A DNA stretch of 58,779 nt, from IMG/VR virus record IMGVR_UViG_3300022851_000005, positions 1-58,779 of that record. One strand, 5' to 3'. The position numbers and the translations under genes were made by a program. This document shows positions 14,610-25,547 of this stretch, piece after piece. The DNA comes from a virus. Under the pieces are notes generated by a model. That model saw only the letters and a list, made by a program, of their open reading frames with translations, did no database searches and was not told the DNA's origin. Position 1 is the stretch's first letter. Each line of letters starts with the position of its first letter.

Positions 14610-17600
14610 ACCTTCGAGCTAATGCCCTAGTTAAATTTGAACCTTTATTCACTTTTATTTCATTAGGGGCTTTATTTATACCTACATTATTAGTACCTTC
14701 AGTTAAACCACCTATAGGAGTTTGCACCTGCCCACCATAACGCTTCTGTAACCTAGCTTTGACATAGCCTCCTTTAGCCTTTTGGACTCTAGGATCACTA
14801 GACATCCCAGCAGCAGCCAACTTTATCTGCTCAGGATCAAAGACTATATAAGAACGTCCTGATCCTTTCTTACTAGAAGACTCTCCCATATTTTTATAAT
14901 CTATCCCATCAAATCCGAGTTCCTTAAGATATTCTTTAAAAGATCTATTAACTCTGTAGCTTTCCATCTCATTAGCAAGATAAGCACCAGCATTAGTATA
15001 TTCTTCCTGTATTGCTCCAGTAGCTTCTTCAAGTGACCCGGTATATATTTTATCCAATCTTTCAATATCTATAGGCCCTACCTCTTTTTCAATAGCCTCT
15101 AAGAAGCTATTAGGTTCTCTTTCTGTACCGAAAGCATCAAGATACTTATCTACAGTATCTAAGTCTACACCTTCGTCTAGAAGGCTATCTACTAGGTTAT
15201 CGTCCTGATCACCCATCAACTTCATATCTATATATTCAAATACCCCGTCCTCTAGATCTTCAGGCACATTAGCATTCTCCCAGAATGTAGGATCAGTATC
15301 TAATTGAGCTATTATCTTATCAGTACTTTTAGGCCCTTTAGAATTAATAGCCTTCCTCATATCCGCAATTATAGCTCTAGCATCCCAATCAGAAACGTCA
15401 TCATTAATTACTAAAGGCTTCTTAATATTAACATAGTATTCTGTTAGAGCTGATTCTGAAGCCGTACCCTTTCTTTCAAACTCTTTTAGTAAAGTAGACT
15501 CACTAGCTCTAGGTACTCCACTCTTATCAGCTACTCCTACATGTTTTAATAGTAGACTTTGAGGCTGGTTTCTATCAGACCCTACATGCGTACTTATCTC
15601 TCTAGGGTTAAACATAGAGATTAAGAAGTCCCTTGCAGGTTCTTGAGAAGTAGTTGCTCTGAATACAGACTTCTTGACTACAGAGTCCTTTAAGAATTCC
15701 TCTGGAGAAACCTTAGTATTTTTAGAGAATACTCTAGATCTAGGGATTGGTTTAATAGCATCCTCTACATCATCAATGAAATCTTTATCAAAACCATACT
15801 CATCTATAATAGCTTGGAACTCTGCTTTCTGTTCGTCTTTTAATATGAAGTCGTCAATCGTTTGAAGCACATCAGTTCTTATATCTGTTTTAGATTCTAA
15901 GTTATCTAAAGCTGCTCTACTTTGAGGTATAACATTCTTATATACATCTGCGTCGTCTAGTTGTCTCCATGAATCAGAGTACTCTGTATCGGATACTAAG
16001 CTCTTTGAAGTATATAGAGAACGGTTATCATCAGCATAGATATTAGATATATCTTCTTTAGTAGCTAAGGCTACCTTAGTACTTACAGGACTCTCTCCTT
16101 TAGATTGCTTAATAATATTTTGTACAATCAAATGAGTCTGATCTTTTTGAGGCTCTAACCCATCGCGTTTAATTATATCTTGAGCCTGCTTAGACTCTAT
16201 AGGTAGTATATCATCGTAGTTACCTGAGTCCTTATTACCTTTTTTCTCTAAGCGAGCTTTAGAGATACTCTTATTAGAATTCATATAAGATACGCGAGTA
16301 GGTACTAAGAAGTCATCTTCATTCAAAGCATTAACCGCTAAACTATCCCCCGCTCTTACTATAGCAGCTTCGTCTATAGAGTTCTTAAAATACTTCTGTA
16401 TTGGAGGTGCCATCTTTTTAACTATACCACCAAGGACATATTGCTGCCTTGTAACCCATCCACCTTCTCTGAATCCCATTCTAGATAAAGGATCTTCTCC
16501 TGCGTCTACTGAGTAAGGATGACCTGTTAACTTATTGATACGCTCAGAGGGATCAGAAGGGGCGTTAGGTACTGATACATAACCACCTTCTGCTTTAAGT
16601 ATTCGTTTATCCTCTTCATCTATATTTCCTTTTTCATCTACTGTATCTAGAGTTTCTAAACTAGTCGCTAACATTTGTCCGTAAGCGTCAAAAATCCCTG
16701 ATATAGTCTCATTTTCTTTACCCTCTACTTCATCATAATCATGACGTAGATCTGAGAACGTTTTACCAAACAAGTTCATTAGCATAGCATCGCTAGGTTC
16801 TTTAGGCATAAAGAGACCAGCCATAATATAAGAGGCCTTGTCTTCTCCTAACTGTTCTTCTAATTGTATATAAGCAGCACCACGCCCTATAAACATAGAG
16901 GCAGCATTAAATTGTTCGTATAGATCTTGCTGTAGCCTAAAATCCTCTTTATGACTGCCTATGTACTGCTCTATAATATCTCCACCAGTCTTCTCAAAAT
17001 TAGGCTGGTAACTTACTAGATCTTGAGACCTTACAACATAACTAGTCGTAGCATTCTTTAGGTTAAATTCAGGATCAACTTTAGTAAACTTAATACCTAA
17101 AAGGTTAGTCATTAACTCAGAAGGTATATCCTTAGTCTGATGGCCTCCTGTTCTGTGTACTTTACCTATAGATGCCTCGTATAGTCCTTTAGCACTCATA
17201 ATAGAACCGGGAGTTACAGAAGCTATAAGGTGGCCTACGGCATCAAAAGCCTGTTCAGATCTATCTTTACCGGGCTCAAAGATACCCTTACCGTTAGCAG
17301 TACGTCCTTCTGGATTAGTAGAAGCGTATATTAAGTCTGTCATAGCAGTAGTAATAATACTACCGGATAGGTAAGGGCTTAATACCTTTTCCATACCCCT
17401 TAAAGCAGCATCAGTTAAATATTCATCAAGATCTTTACCTTGCTTGTTACCGTCATAGATCTCTTGAGCAATAGCAATGAAAGGTTCTGTAATAGTAGAG
17501 TAAGAGTTAAGAAACTGTGTATCATTGGCCCATAGGTCTCCAGTCTCTGAGTCTCTATAGTAGATTCTTTCAGACTCTTTAGACCAAGGAGTCTCAGTAG

Positions 17601-20259
17601 TCTTATCAGCAGCTCTCTTCTCATCAGGAGACATACCATTAAGCGCGGCAGAACCATAACCTACCCCAGCCCATGTACCTGTAGAGCCTATATAGCCTCC
17701 TAGTCTTTTAAGTCCTCTATTACGTATAGTCTCATTACCACTATTAATCTCTTTAGAAGCCTGCTTAATAATATTAACAGATGTTCTTGTGATTTCAGCA
17801 GGGAAAGAAAAGAAGTTACCTACTGGTAATTCCTTTAGGGCTTTAATACCTTTAGGTACTCTATCGTAATTAGGGAATGTATTTTTTATTATCTCGGATG
17901 CTTCAGCCTCTAGTACCTCTATAGGCGTACCGGGATTAGCAGCCTTTAAAGTCTCTAGTTCATTATGGAACCCATGTATTTTAAAGAAGTCATCCGTAGC
18001 CATGTACGTCTGTTCTAGTACTCTATCAGTCTTTTGAACGGCTCCATATCTTTTAGATAGCTCATCTATCTTACCTATAAGAGCATCACCTTGAGCATTA
18101 ACAGCGGTATCCATAAGCTCTCGGAATTCACCTACATTCACAGATGTATTGATTATACCTAGACCTTGGTACTTTTCATACATAGTATTTAAAGCTTTAT
18201 CTCCTCCTTCAAGTATTTCATTCTTAAGCATACCTGTAATATGATCCCCTTCTTTAGAAAAAGGAGACATACCATTAGCCACGCCGAACTGAAGCCCGCC
18301 TAAATAGTTTCTTAATTGTGTAACATGACTATAAATTGTTTTAGTCTTTTGAGAGAAAGCTTTAGCAGCTAGAAATTTACGCCCTGCTGACTTCATAAAC
18401 TTCATCATACCGGGATCGTCACCACCTTCTCTTAGGTTCCAGATCTTACCTTCTTTGTTCTTAATAGCAGAGAGCATCTCTGGAGTAGTATAAAGACCAT
18501 CTAAGGCTGAGTTAGTACCCTCAATCTTAGCACTGAATATCTTATTATCTGGTACGCTCTTAGCATCAAAGATATATTTACCTCGGCCTAGTTTATTCAA
18601 TGTATCTAGAAATTTATAAGTCTCTGTTACTTGAGACATCTTCTGAACAGACAACATTATCTTTTCACTAGGTTCAGTAACTTCTCCGAGTAGTGCTCTT
18701 ACTGGATCATCAATATCCTTCTTACCTTGAAATATACCTTTATTAATTCTAGATACAGCATCAAAATAGTTTCTTTCTTCTTGAGTAGTTTCTCCTAAAA
18801 TATCGCCTACCATAGCCCTACCCATAGCTTCAGATTCTTCTAAAGTTACAGCTCCTGCTTGAGACTTAAAAGCTCTATCAGCAAAGTATCTCTCTGCGTC
18901 TCTTCTTACTTTATCATTAGGCTTATAATTAACGTCCTCAAAGAGTCTATAAGATCTTGTAGTATACTTGCCTATATTGTCTGCAATTATCGCTTTGGCT
19001 TTAGGGTCTACTACATTAGTTCCTAGTATAGTATTAGAAAGATCGTCGATAAGGTCACGGGCTTCTAAGACTTCAGAAGCTATATCCATATCTAGGTCAT
19101 GATACTTAGCAAAAGCCTCTACTCTGTCTTCAGGCTTAACTCCATCTAAAAACTTAATCCCTTCATTGAAAGCCGTATTGATATTAGCTATATTTTTCTC
19201 TACTAAATCAGTAGGGAGTTTATCCATAGCTATCTTCATGCGAGTAGCAATATGCTGAGCTTTCGTATCTAGTTTTCGTTTAGCAGCTTTAGCACCTTGA
19301 AAGGCATCATAGGCTTTAGGTTCTAAGTAACCTCTAGACGTAAAGATCTGTTGTTTAATTTTAGAAATAAATGAAGAGTTCTGGTTGATTATTTGAACAG
19401 GAGCTTCTTGCTTAAAAGAACGTTCTTGTTCTGTAAGCATTCTCCACGAACCTGTCTCTCGATCTTTAACGACCATAGGGCCTATAGGTAGCTCGTCTAC
19501 TTCTTTACCTGAAGGCATAACGGATTTGAGGTAATCATAGACACTACTTGCTTGTAACTTAGTACTCATCTCTGAGAAACTTTTACCCGTTGACCTTTTA
19601 ATCATACCAAACATTTTAGGAGCTGTTTGGAAAGCCGTCTCGAATGTACCTCCTAATATAGCCCCTTCAATAAGTAATTTAGCCCTCTTCTCAAGGATAC
19701 TATTATCCTCTTGAGCGCTTAGTGCCTCGAATAAAGGTTCTGCAAGAGAGTCCTGCATAAGAGGACTAACTATATTAAATATATTTTCATCAGAATCTGC
19801 ATACACTTGGTCTACTACTATACCTGAAGTAACACCAGCAACGAATGAGCCAGATCCTAAAGCTTTTAAGCCTGTAAAAGCAGCACCGCCACCTGTACCG
19901 AATCCAGCAGCCATAGGTATTAACTCACCAATAGTTGAAGCCCACGGAGAATCCTCGCCCCTTGCTCTAAAGAACTCGGCAGCCTCTTCTTGCTTATCAG
20001 ATATAGAGTTTAAGTAGTCCGAGATTTTATTCTCACCAGCTACTATTTCACCTGTATCAGCCACAGCCTCAAGAAGATTACCTCCTAAATCTGAGAAGCC
20101 TACAGCAACTCCTGTAGCAAAGTCCTCAAATGTTCCTGATTGTTGTGCTACTTGAGTTCTAGCTATCTTAGCTTTTAACTCTTCGTCTGTAACGTCTTCG
20201 GGAACATCCTTGTACATTTTCCCATCAATGGTCGCAGTACGCGTTTTAACTTCTTCCAT
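14602..20259 (-). CDS. Giant internal virion protein with C-terminal ART-PolyVal-like domain
   Basis: 1885 residues, in the place of T7 gp16. The N-terminal third contains amphipathic and glycine-rich hydrophobic stretches (about 90-165) suited to membrane insertion during DNA ejection. Around 1220-1275 lies the GGYVSVPNAPSDP...LTGHPYSVDAG motif seen in internal proteins of marine podoviruses. The C-terminus (about 1533-1814) resembles ADP-ribosyltransferases of polyvalent proteins: FRATT at 1533, STHVGS (1556-1561), YYVNIKKPLVI, GFDGIDYKN (1782-1790) and YIVFDPEQIK (1804-1813). It probably travels into the host with the DNA; what it modifies, if active, is unknown. Family assignment of the ART part is by motif only. 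Confidence 0.8.
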   Translation of the reverse strand: MEEVKTRTATIDGKMYKDVPEDVTDEELKAKIARTQVAQQSGTFEDFATGVAVGFSDLGGNLLEAVADTGEIVAGENKISDYLNSISDKQEEAAEFFRARGEDSPWASTIGELIPMAAGFGTGGGAAFTGLKALGSGSFVAGVTSGIVVDQVYADSDENIFNIVSPLMQDSLAEPLFEALSAQEDNSILEKRAKLLIEGAILGGTFETAFQTAPKMFGMIKRSTGKSFSEMSTKLQASSVYDYLKSVMPSGKEVDELPIGPMVVKDRETGSWRMLTEQERSFKQEAPVQIINQNSSFISKIKQQIFTSRGYLEPKAYDAFQGAKAAKRKLDTKAQHIATRMKIAMDKLPTDLVEKNIANINTAFNEGIKFLDGVKPEDRVEAFAKYHDLDMDIASEVLEARDLIDDLSNTILGTNVVDPKAKAIIADNIGKYTTRSYRLFEDVNYKPNDKVRRDAERYFADRAFKSQAGAVTLEESEAMGRAMVGDILGETTQEERNYFDAVSRINKGIFQGKKDIDDPVRALLGEVTEPSEKIMLSVQKMSQVTETYKFLDTLNKLGRGKYIFDAKSVPDNKIFSAKIEGTNSALDGLYTTPEMLSAIKNKEGKIWNLREGGDDPGMMKFMKSAGRKFLAAKAFSQKTKTIYSHVTQLRNYLGGLQFGVANGMSPFSKEGDHITGMLKNEILEGGDKALNTMYEKYQGLGIINTSVNVGEFRELMDTAVNAQGDALIGKIDELSKRYGAVQKTDRVLEQTYMATDDFFKIHGFHNELETLKAANPGTPIEVLEAEASEIIKNTFPNYDRVPKGIKALKELPVGNFFSFPAEITRTSVNIIKQASKEINSGNETIRNRGLKRLGGYIGSTGTWAGVGYGSAALNGMSPDEKRAADKTTETPWSKESERIYYRDSETGDLWANDTQFLNSYSTITEPFIAIAQEIYDGNKQGKDLDEYLTDAALRGMEKVLSPYLSGSIITTAMTDLIYASTNPEGRTANGKGIFEPGKDRSEQAFDAVGHLIASVTPGSIMSAKGLYEASIGKVHRTGGHQTKDIPSELMTNLLGIKFTKVDPEFNLKNATTSYVVRSQDLVSYQPNFEKTGGDIIEQYIGSHKEDFRLQQDLYEQFNAASMFIGRGAAYIQLEEQLGEDKASYIMAGLFMPKEPSDAMLMNLFGKTFSDLRHDYDEVEGKENETISGIFDAYGQMLATSLETLDTVDEKGNIDEEDKRILKAEGGYVSVPNAPSDPSERINKLTGHPYSVDAGEDPLSRMGFREGGWVTRQQYVLGGIVKKMAPPIQKYFKNSIDEAAIVRAGDSLAVNALNEDDFLVPTRVSYMNSNKSISKARLEKKGNKDSGNYDDILPIESKQAQDIIKRDGLEPQKDQTHLIVQNIIKQSKGESPVSTKVALATKEDISNIYADDNRSLYTSKSLVSDTEYSDSWRQLDDADVYKNVIPQSRAALDNLESKTDIRTDVLQTIDDFILKDEQKAEFQAIIDEYGFDKDFIDDVEDAIKPIPRSRVFSKNTKVSPEEFLKDSVVKKSVFRATTSQEPARDFLISMFNPREISTHVGSDRNQPQSLLLKHVGVADKSGVPRASESTLLKEFERKGTASESALTEYYVNIKKPLVINDDVSDWDARAIIADMRKAINSKGPKSTDKIIAQLDTDPTFWENANVPEDLEDGVFEYIDMKLMGDQDDNLVDSLLDEGVDLDTVDKYLDAFGTEREPNSFLEAIEKEVGPIDIERLDKIYTGSLEEATGAIQEEYTNAGAYLANEMESYRVNRSFKEYLKELGFDGIDYKNMGESSSKKGSGRSYIVFDPEQIKLAAAGMSSDPRVQKAKGGYVKARLQKRYGGQVQTPIGGLTEGTNNVGINKAPNEIKVNKGSNLTRALARRYG

Positions 20260-21563
20260 TAACCCACCAAGTCGTTATAACTAGTTGCTTGTCGAAACTT
20301 TTCTATAGCATCTCTAGTTTCCGTAGTATTATTAATAAACTTTGCGGCCAAATCTTTAAACATCTGAGCCTGTTTATTCGGATCTCTTTCACCCATTATT
20401 ATAGCTATATCTATTTTAAGCACTTTATCTAACTGTACTTTCATAAGCTCAATATATAGATCGTTCTTGAACTCATCCTTTAAGTTTTCCTTCTTATCTA
20501 AGAAAACACCTAAAGTCTTAAAAGCTAATGTCATCTGTTCAGGCTTATCAAAGAAAGCAGGGTTTACTCCTTGCTCATTTAATGTTTGAGCTAAAACTTG
20601 TATAGCCTCAGTAGATAGTTGTTCTCTTGCTAAATCTAGAAACCTAGCATTCTTATTAATATCGTTTAAGAAATCCTGTGAGGCTGTACCATCAGGAGCG
20701 TAATTACCTAGATTTTCTTTAGTTACTTCAGACTTTCCTTTATGAGTACCATCTGTATTAAGTCTTTGTTCTTTTGTAATAGCTAATAAAGTACCATCAG
20801 CCATTTGCTGTGTAGTTGTAGTAAAGGTAGATTCAGGAGGCTTGGTATCATATACTTTCTCTACTAGATCAGCAGTAGCTGACCAGTTAAGACTTTTATC
20901 ATAAGAAGACTTAAACAAATCTAAAGCTTTTCCGGGGAGTTCTCCAGAGATTCTAAGGTTCTCTATAGCTTCATTATCAACTTCTTGCTGGCTCTTACCT
21001 CCAAATAGATCTGTCATCTTATCAGCTATCCAACCGCCTACATTTTTAGGTCTAGTGTTTGATAAGTCTATTCTGCTCTGGAAGTCTTCAGGATCTATAA
21101 CCTTTTGAGCTGCTTGTTCTGCTTTAGTAAATAGTGAGGCTTGTTCTGCTCCTAGCTTAGTAGCCTGAACACGCGCAGCAGCGGCCATAGTGTTCTTACC
21201 AGAAGGGGATAGAGTAGCTAAATCAACCCCCTCCATACGCCGAGCTAATATCCTTTCATAATTACTATCTGCAAAGAACGTATCCATTCCTTTTCTTGAA
21301 AGCTCTATAGCGTCTCTAGTCTGTTTAACATAGAGTTTGTTATCATAGTCAGTCTTATTCTTAGCTTTAGACGCCATAATATCAGCGTTCTGATTAAACT
21401 GATCAGCTCTTTTAGATAAGATGCGATTACCTATACCTACTCCTAACTGTATAGCTAGTTGAGCAAATACACTCTTATCATCATCTTTACTATCTTCCCT
21501 TCGCTTATTAGAGTCTTCAAGAAGTGAAGCCCCTAAAGGGGCTATATCAAATCGTTTAGCCAA
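20259..21563 (-). CDS. Internal virion protein
   Basis: 434 residues, mostly helical, with an N-terminal IAPLGASLLEDSNKRRED segment, a glycine-containing IQLGVGIGNRIL helix and long charged helices. Its start overlaps the 202-residue gene and its stop abuts the giant virion protein. In this place of the late operon the ejection proteins (T7 gp15-like) are encoded; the homology is not certain. Confidence 0.65.
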   Translation of the reverse strand: MAKRFDIAPLGASLLEDSNKRREDSKDDDKSVFAQLAIQLGVGIGNRILSKRADQFNQNADIMASKAKNKTDYDNKLYVKQTRDAIELSRKGMDTFFADSNYERILARRMEGVDLATLSPSGKNTMAAAARVQATKLGAEQASLFTKAEQAAQKVIDPEDFQSRIDLSNTRPKNVGGWIADKMTDLFGGKSQQEVDNEAIENLRISGELPGKALDLFKSSYDKSLNWSATADLVEKVYDTKPPESTFTTTTQQMADGTLLAITKEQRLNTDGTHKGKSEVTKENLGNYAPDGTASQDFLNDINKNARFLDLAREQLSTEAIQVLAQTLNEQGVNPAFFDKPEQMTLAFKTLGVFLDKKENLKDEFKNDLYIELMKVQLDKVLKIDIAIIMGERDPNKQAQMFKDLAAKFINNTTETRDAIEKFRQATSYNDLVG

Positions 21564-22164
21564 CTGGCTTCTCCATTAATGATGCTGGTTCTTCTCCACC
21601 TTCTACAGGGGATTCAGCAGATTGACTAGGTTTCTCCATAAGACTAGCTACAGAAGAGTTTTCTATCTTCTTTACTATCTCAGGACTAATAGCTGTCTTA
21701 GGTATTGTTTTAGACTTCGGAGTCTTCTTAGCGATCTCTTGAGATAAGGCATTAGATTTATCTTCCATGTCTTCTTCATCAGGCTCATTATCTATCTTAT
21801 AATCTATCCCTGCTCTCTCTGCTAAAGCCATAAGCATATAGGCTGTAGGCTCTACAAGCATTAGCATTAGATCAGGATTCCATTTACCTGCTGAGAACCC
21901 TGCTGATAATAGGTTCTGAGTAACGTCCATTATAGTAGCTTCGCTTGCATCAATTAATTGCATTATAGGAACGAAGTTCTCTTCTTCTGTTAACTTAACA
22001 AATATTTCCTCTTGAGCCTTTTTAGCACTAGTGAACTTAGGAGCTTGTTCAAAAGCTCGGGGTTGCTCTGGGTCGTGTGTAAGGCTCTCTCCGGGAATAG
22101 GACGATCCATAGTGGACATCTCTTTCGCCATAATAGCTTGGTCGTCATTTTGCATTTCCGACAT
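21556..22164 (-). CDS. Small virion-associated protein
   Basis: 202 residues. A conserved-looking PGESLTHDPEQPRAFEQAPKF segment is followed by helices and FSAGKWNPDLMLMLVEP, a pattern seen in marine phage structural clusters. The acidic C-terminal part carries a repeated ASLMEKP. The first five residues (MSEMQ) are shared with the unrelated protein at 33168. Role unknown, presumably in the virion. Confidence 0.65.
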   Translation of the reverse strand: MSEMQNDDQAIMAKEMSTMDRPIPGESLTHDPEQPRAFEQAPKFTSAKKAQEEIFVKLTEEENFVPIMQLIDASEATIMDVTQNLLSAGFSAGKWNPDLMLMLVEPTAYMLMALAERAGIDYKIDNEPDEEDMEDKSNALSQEIAKKTPKSKTIPKTAISPEIVKKIENSSVASLMEKPSQSAESPVEGGEEPASLMEKPVG

Positions 22165-23222
22165 TATATTCTAAGCTTCCCTGTAGGTGATAAGCCTCTT
22201 TGTAGTGTGTACTGATAAGCATCAGTAGGCTGGTATTGACTCATTTGCATTCTGTTGAAGGTTGTAGCCCCAAAGTCATAACCACTTCTAGTATAATAGT
22301 CTTGAGCCATCTGTATAGAAGCTGGTGAACTATAAGAAGCAACGCCTCTAGCTTTACGATCTTCAATCTCTTCAGGAGTACCTTGTAAGTAGTTATTTAG
22401 GGCGTTTTTTCCAGTAGTGAATATAGCATCCCTAGCTTCCTCTCCTAAATTAAACTTAGTACCAAATACCTCTATATCTTGATTAAGGAAATCAAGCACT
22501 CCTTTACCTTTAGTTTGGGACTCAGCGTACTCTTTAGCTAAGTCATTAGATATCTCTGTCATAGACTTGAACCTATCTACTGGTTCTATCTTACCAAGAA
22601 AATCTTCTCCTGCCATACCTGAAGACTCGAAGTCCTTTACTCCTTTAAGTTTACTAGGCTGTACTGCATCAATCCCCGGAACATCTATATCTACTACATC
22701 GCTTACTGTAGCTACAGGCTTAGGGACTAATGAGGCAGCGAACTCTTTATTTGTTAATTTAAAGGGATCTAGGACTTCGGAGAAACCTTTAGCAGTATCT
22801 CCCATCCAGCCCTGAAAAGCTTCTGTTAATGTACCCTCAGTAGCGACTTTAAGTCCTACTTTCTCTAGAACTTTTCCCCCTACTTTAGATATAAAGCTTG
22901 AGATACCCTCTGTAACACTAGAGAACACATTACCTACAGTGCTTGCAAACTTACCAGCAGTAGATAGTATATTCCCTACTCCCCTAGCAAGAGTACCCAT
23001 AATACCTGTACCTGTTGCTCCTAATAATCCGCCTGTTAAGGCTCCAAAGCCTTTAGCAAGGAGACCCCCTACTCCGGGCATAATAAACATTAGACCTATT
23101 TGGCCTACAATGCCTAGCTTACCTACAACTTTACCTATTTTACCGGCTATTTTTTTAATACCTGAACCGATCTTTTTAAAGACTTTTTTAATACCTTTAA
23201 ATACTTTAGAAAAGAATCCCAA
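22164..23222 (-). CDS. Virion protein with cationic amphipathic N-terminus
   Basis: 352 residues. The first 35 residues are a repeated Lys-rich amphipathic helix (FKGIKKVFKKIGSGIKKIAG), followed by a glycine-rich hydrophobic stretch (about 38-115). This looks like a membrane-active ejection protein, comparable in role to T7 gp14. The second half is soluble and ends with LQRGLSPTGKLRI. It overlaps the next gene by one base. Confidence 0.65.
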   Translation of the reverse strand: MGFFSKVFKGIKKVFKKIGSGIKKIAGKIGKVVGKLGIVGQIGLMFIMPGVGGLLAKGFGALTGGLLGATGTGIMGTLARGVGNILSTAGKFASTVGNVFSSVTEGISSFISKVGGKVLEKVGLKVATEGTLTEAFQGWMGDTAKGFSEVLDPFKLTNKEFAASLVPKPVATVSDVVDIDVPGIDAVQPSKLKGVKDFESSGMAGEDFLGKIEPVDRFKSMTEISNDLAKEYAESQTKGKGVLDFLNQDIEVFGTKFNLGEEARDAIFTTGKNALNNYLQGTPEEIEDRKARGVASYSSPASIQMAQDYYTRSGYDFGATTFNRMQMSQYQPTDAYQYTLQRGLSPTGKLRI

Positions 23223-23246
23223 TTTAAATTACCTCATACTTATTCA

Positions 23247-25541
23247 TTATTCAAACATACTCTTAAATGTATTTACTAGCGTATTTGCCGTTGAGTAGTT
23301 ATTTCTAGAAGCATAGCCTTCATGCGTTAAGGCTGTAGCATATAAATTAGCTACGTTAGCCTGATAGCTTACAAAGTTCTGCTGCTCGAAGGCCGCTTGG
23401 TCTCTTACTTCCTGCCACAAACTATCTAATGCAGACTTCTCTAAACCGAAAGCGTTCAAAGCGTTCTGCTGATTAACTGCATTCTGAGTAGCCGTGTCTA
23501 CTGTGTTTGCTTGACGCCTCCAAGCTATATTAGATTGCTCAATCGCCTGCTTATTAGCAGCGTTCCATTGGTCTCTTTGAAAGTCTTTCTCAGCGTTAAA
23601 CTGATTCATGCTGTTTTCTTGAGAAGTGTTAAACTGCGCCATAGCATTACGCTGTGAAGTGTTATGCATATTTACTTGAGCAGTAAGACTACCCATAAAC
23701 TGATTTATCTGGTTCTCTGAGCCTGCGTTAAACTGTTTAGCTGCGTTCGATGCTGCTTGATTACTTAGTAATGTCTGTTGTTTTAACTGAGAATTTATAA
23801 CTCCTGTCTGCTGCTCATTAGATAGATTAGACATATCCATAGCGAGGAAGTTTTTGGCATTCTCTATTTGTAATCTTGTATTGAAATCGGCTGTAGCTAT
23901 ATCTGCATTAGCTTTAAGAGTAGCGTTCTGTAGAACACCTTGTTGCTCATTAGATAGGTTAGCTAGTGAAGACGTTTCCATCCACTTACTGTTAGATAGT
24001 GCTACCTGTTGACTAAGATCTAATTTAGTAAAGTCCATCCTAGCATTAGTAGCGGCATTAGCTATAGCCGCCTGTTGAGCTGTACTAAGATTAGCAACTT
24101 TCATTTCGCTAGCTAGTTGAGCGTTAATAGTCCCAACTTGTAACTCTGACTGTAAGTTAGCTAACTCAACCTTAGTAACGGCATCTAGATTCGCTTGATC
24201 AGCTTGGCTCATTGATTGAAGGTTAGCTAAGCTAATCTGATTCTTCTCAGACATGTTAGCTATTTCCATCTGATTAGCAAACTGAGCGTTAGCTGATCTT
24301 AAGTCTGCAATAGTAGAATACTTTAACTGAGCGTTCTGAGCATTAAGCTGCCCTTCTACTATATTAGCTTGTGAACCTAACTGAGCATCAGTAATAGCTT
24401 TTTGCTGAGCATTTTGTAGATTTTGAGCTGCTCTTTCCTTAACAGCTTGAGCGTTCCCTTGAGCAAGAGGAAGAGCACTTTGTACTATAGCAGAGAACAG
24501 AGCTGTCTGGCCTACTGTAGAGGCATCCATTCCTCTGGCCATCATCATAGCTTCTACTTGCTGAACAGCAGGAAGAGCCCACGCAGGGGTCTTACCACTC
24601 TCTATGCCAGCAAGGAGCGCATCCATCTGAGTAGTAACTAAAGCCTCTAAAGGAAGCTCTTGAAATACTGTAGCTACTTCAACAGAAGCAATATCAATAT
24701 CTTCTAGATTAGGTAGTCCATCTTCTTCAATCTGGGCTGCAATACCTTGAGCAACATCATCATTAGATATCTGAGCTGCTTTTATTAATTTATCTGCTAT
24801 GTCCGCTTTAGGTGTAGGGCCACCAAATGAAGCAGCCTCACCAGTAATAGTCTTAGTTAAAGAACCTTCTCCTAAAGCTGCATTGTCTATATGATCTTTA
24901 GCAGTCTTAGCGTTCTCTATTTGCTCAGGAGTTAATGTAGCCCCTGTAATAGGGTCTATCCCTATGTCTTGTTGGTTTGCTAGTTCTTTAGATACTTTAC
25001 CTACTGCGGTAATAACGGCTGGAGTGTCTGATAAGATTTCAGGAGTTATAGTAGCAGAGGTTATAGGTTTAGGTGTCCCTGCATAGAGAGTACCAGTGTT
25101 CTTAGCTAGAGGTGTAGGTACTCCAGTAGCTATCTGCTCCGCTTCTCCACTTAATATAAGCGAGTCTAAATCTATAGGAAGCGCAGTCGTCTTAGCACTA
25201 AGGCTTGTTTCTCCTTTAGAGATACTCTCCATAGTAACGCCAGTTCTTTTAGCGCGTTCTTCTGAAATAGAATCGAGTGAAGTAGGATCAGAAGGTTCTG
25301 TAGAGCCACCTGTAGAGCCACCTGTAGAGCCACCTGTAGATCCACCTGTTCCTACATCAAAATCAAATTCAAAATCCCCTATAGTATCTAAATAGCGATT
25401 TGTAGGCATAGGGTCTGCTTTTTCGGAGGGTCGAACGGTAGGTTTACTATTGGACTCAAAATCATATCTCTCATCGTCTTTAGCTCTAGTATCTGAATAA
25501 CGATTCGTAGGCATAGATGTACTGTCGTTAACTTCTCGCAT
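23247..25541 (-). CDS. Gln/Asn/Ala-rich repetitive virion protein
   Basis: 764 residues. The N-terminus has two MPTNRY repeats (about 10-15 and 45-50) and a (GGST)4 linker. From about 370 the protein becomes a long Ala/Gln/Asn-rich helix with recurring ANLSNEQQ-type units, ending in aromatic residues. It is probably an extended coiled-coil virion component among the ejection proteins. A perfect sigma-70 promoter ends 6 nt before its ATG, and no Shine-Dalgarno is present. Confidence 0.7.
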   Translation of the reverse strand: MREVNDSTSMPTNRYSDTRAKDDERYDFESNSKPTVRPSEKADPMPTNRYLDTIGDFEFDFDVGTGGSTGGSTGGSTGGSTEPSDPTSLDSISEERAKRTGVTMESISKGETSLSAKTTALPIDLDSLILSGEAEQIATGVPTPLAKNTGTLYAGTPKPITSATITPEILSDTPAVITAVGKVSKELANQQDIGIDPITGATLTPEQIENAKTAKDHIDNAALGEGSLTKTITGEAASFGGPTPKADIADKLIKAAQISNDDVAQGIAAQIEEDGLPNLEDIDIASVEVATVFQELPLEALVTTQMDALLAGIESGKTPAWALPAVQQVEAMMMARGMDASTVGQTALFSAIVQSALPLAQGNAQAVKERAAQNLQNAQQKAITDAQLGSQANIVEGQLNAQNAQLKYSTIADLRSANAQFANQMEIANMSEKNQISLANLQSMSQADQANLDAVTKVELANLQSELQVGTINAQLASEMKVANLSTAQQAAIANAATNARMDFTKLDLSQQVALSNSKWMETSSLANLSNEQQGVLQNATLKANADIATADFNTRLQIENAKNFLAMDMSNLSNEQQTGVINSQLKQQTLLSNQAASNAAKQFNAGSENQINQFMGSLTAQVNMHNTSQRNAMAQFNTSQENSMNQFNAEKDFQRDQWNAANKQAIEQSNIAWRRQANTVDTATQNAVNQQNALNAFGLEKSALDSLWQEVRDQAAFEQQNFVSYQANVANLYATALTHEGYASRNNYSTANTLVNTFKSMFE

Positions 25542-25547
25542 TACTCT

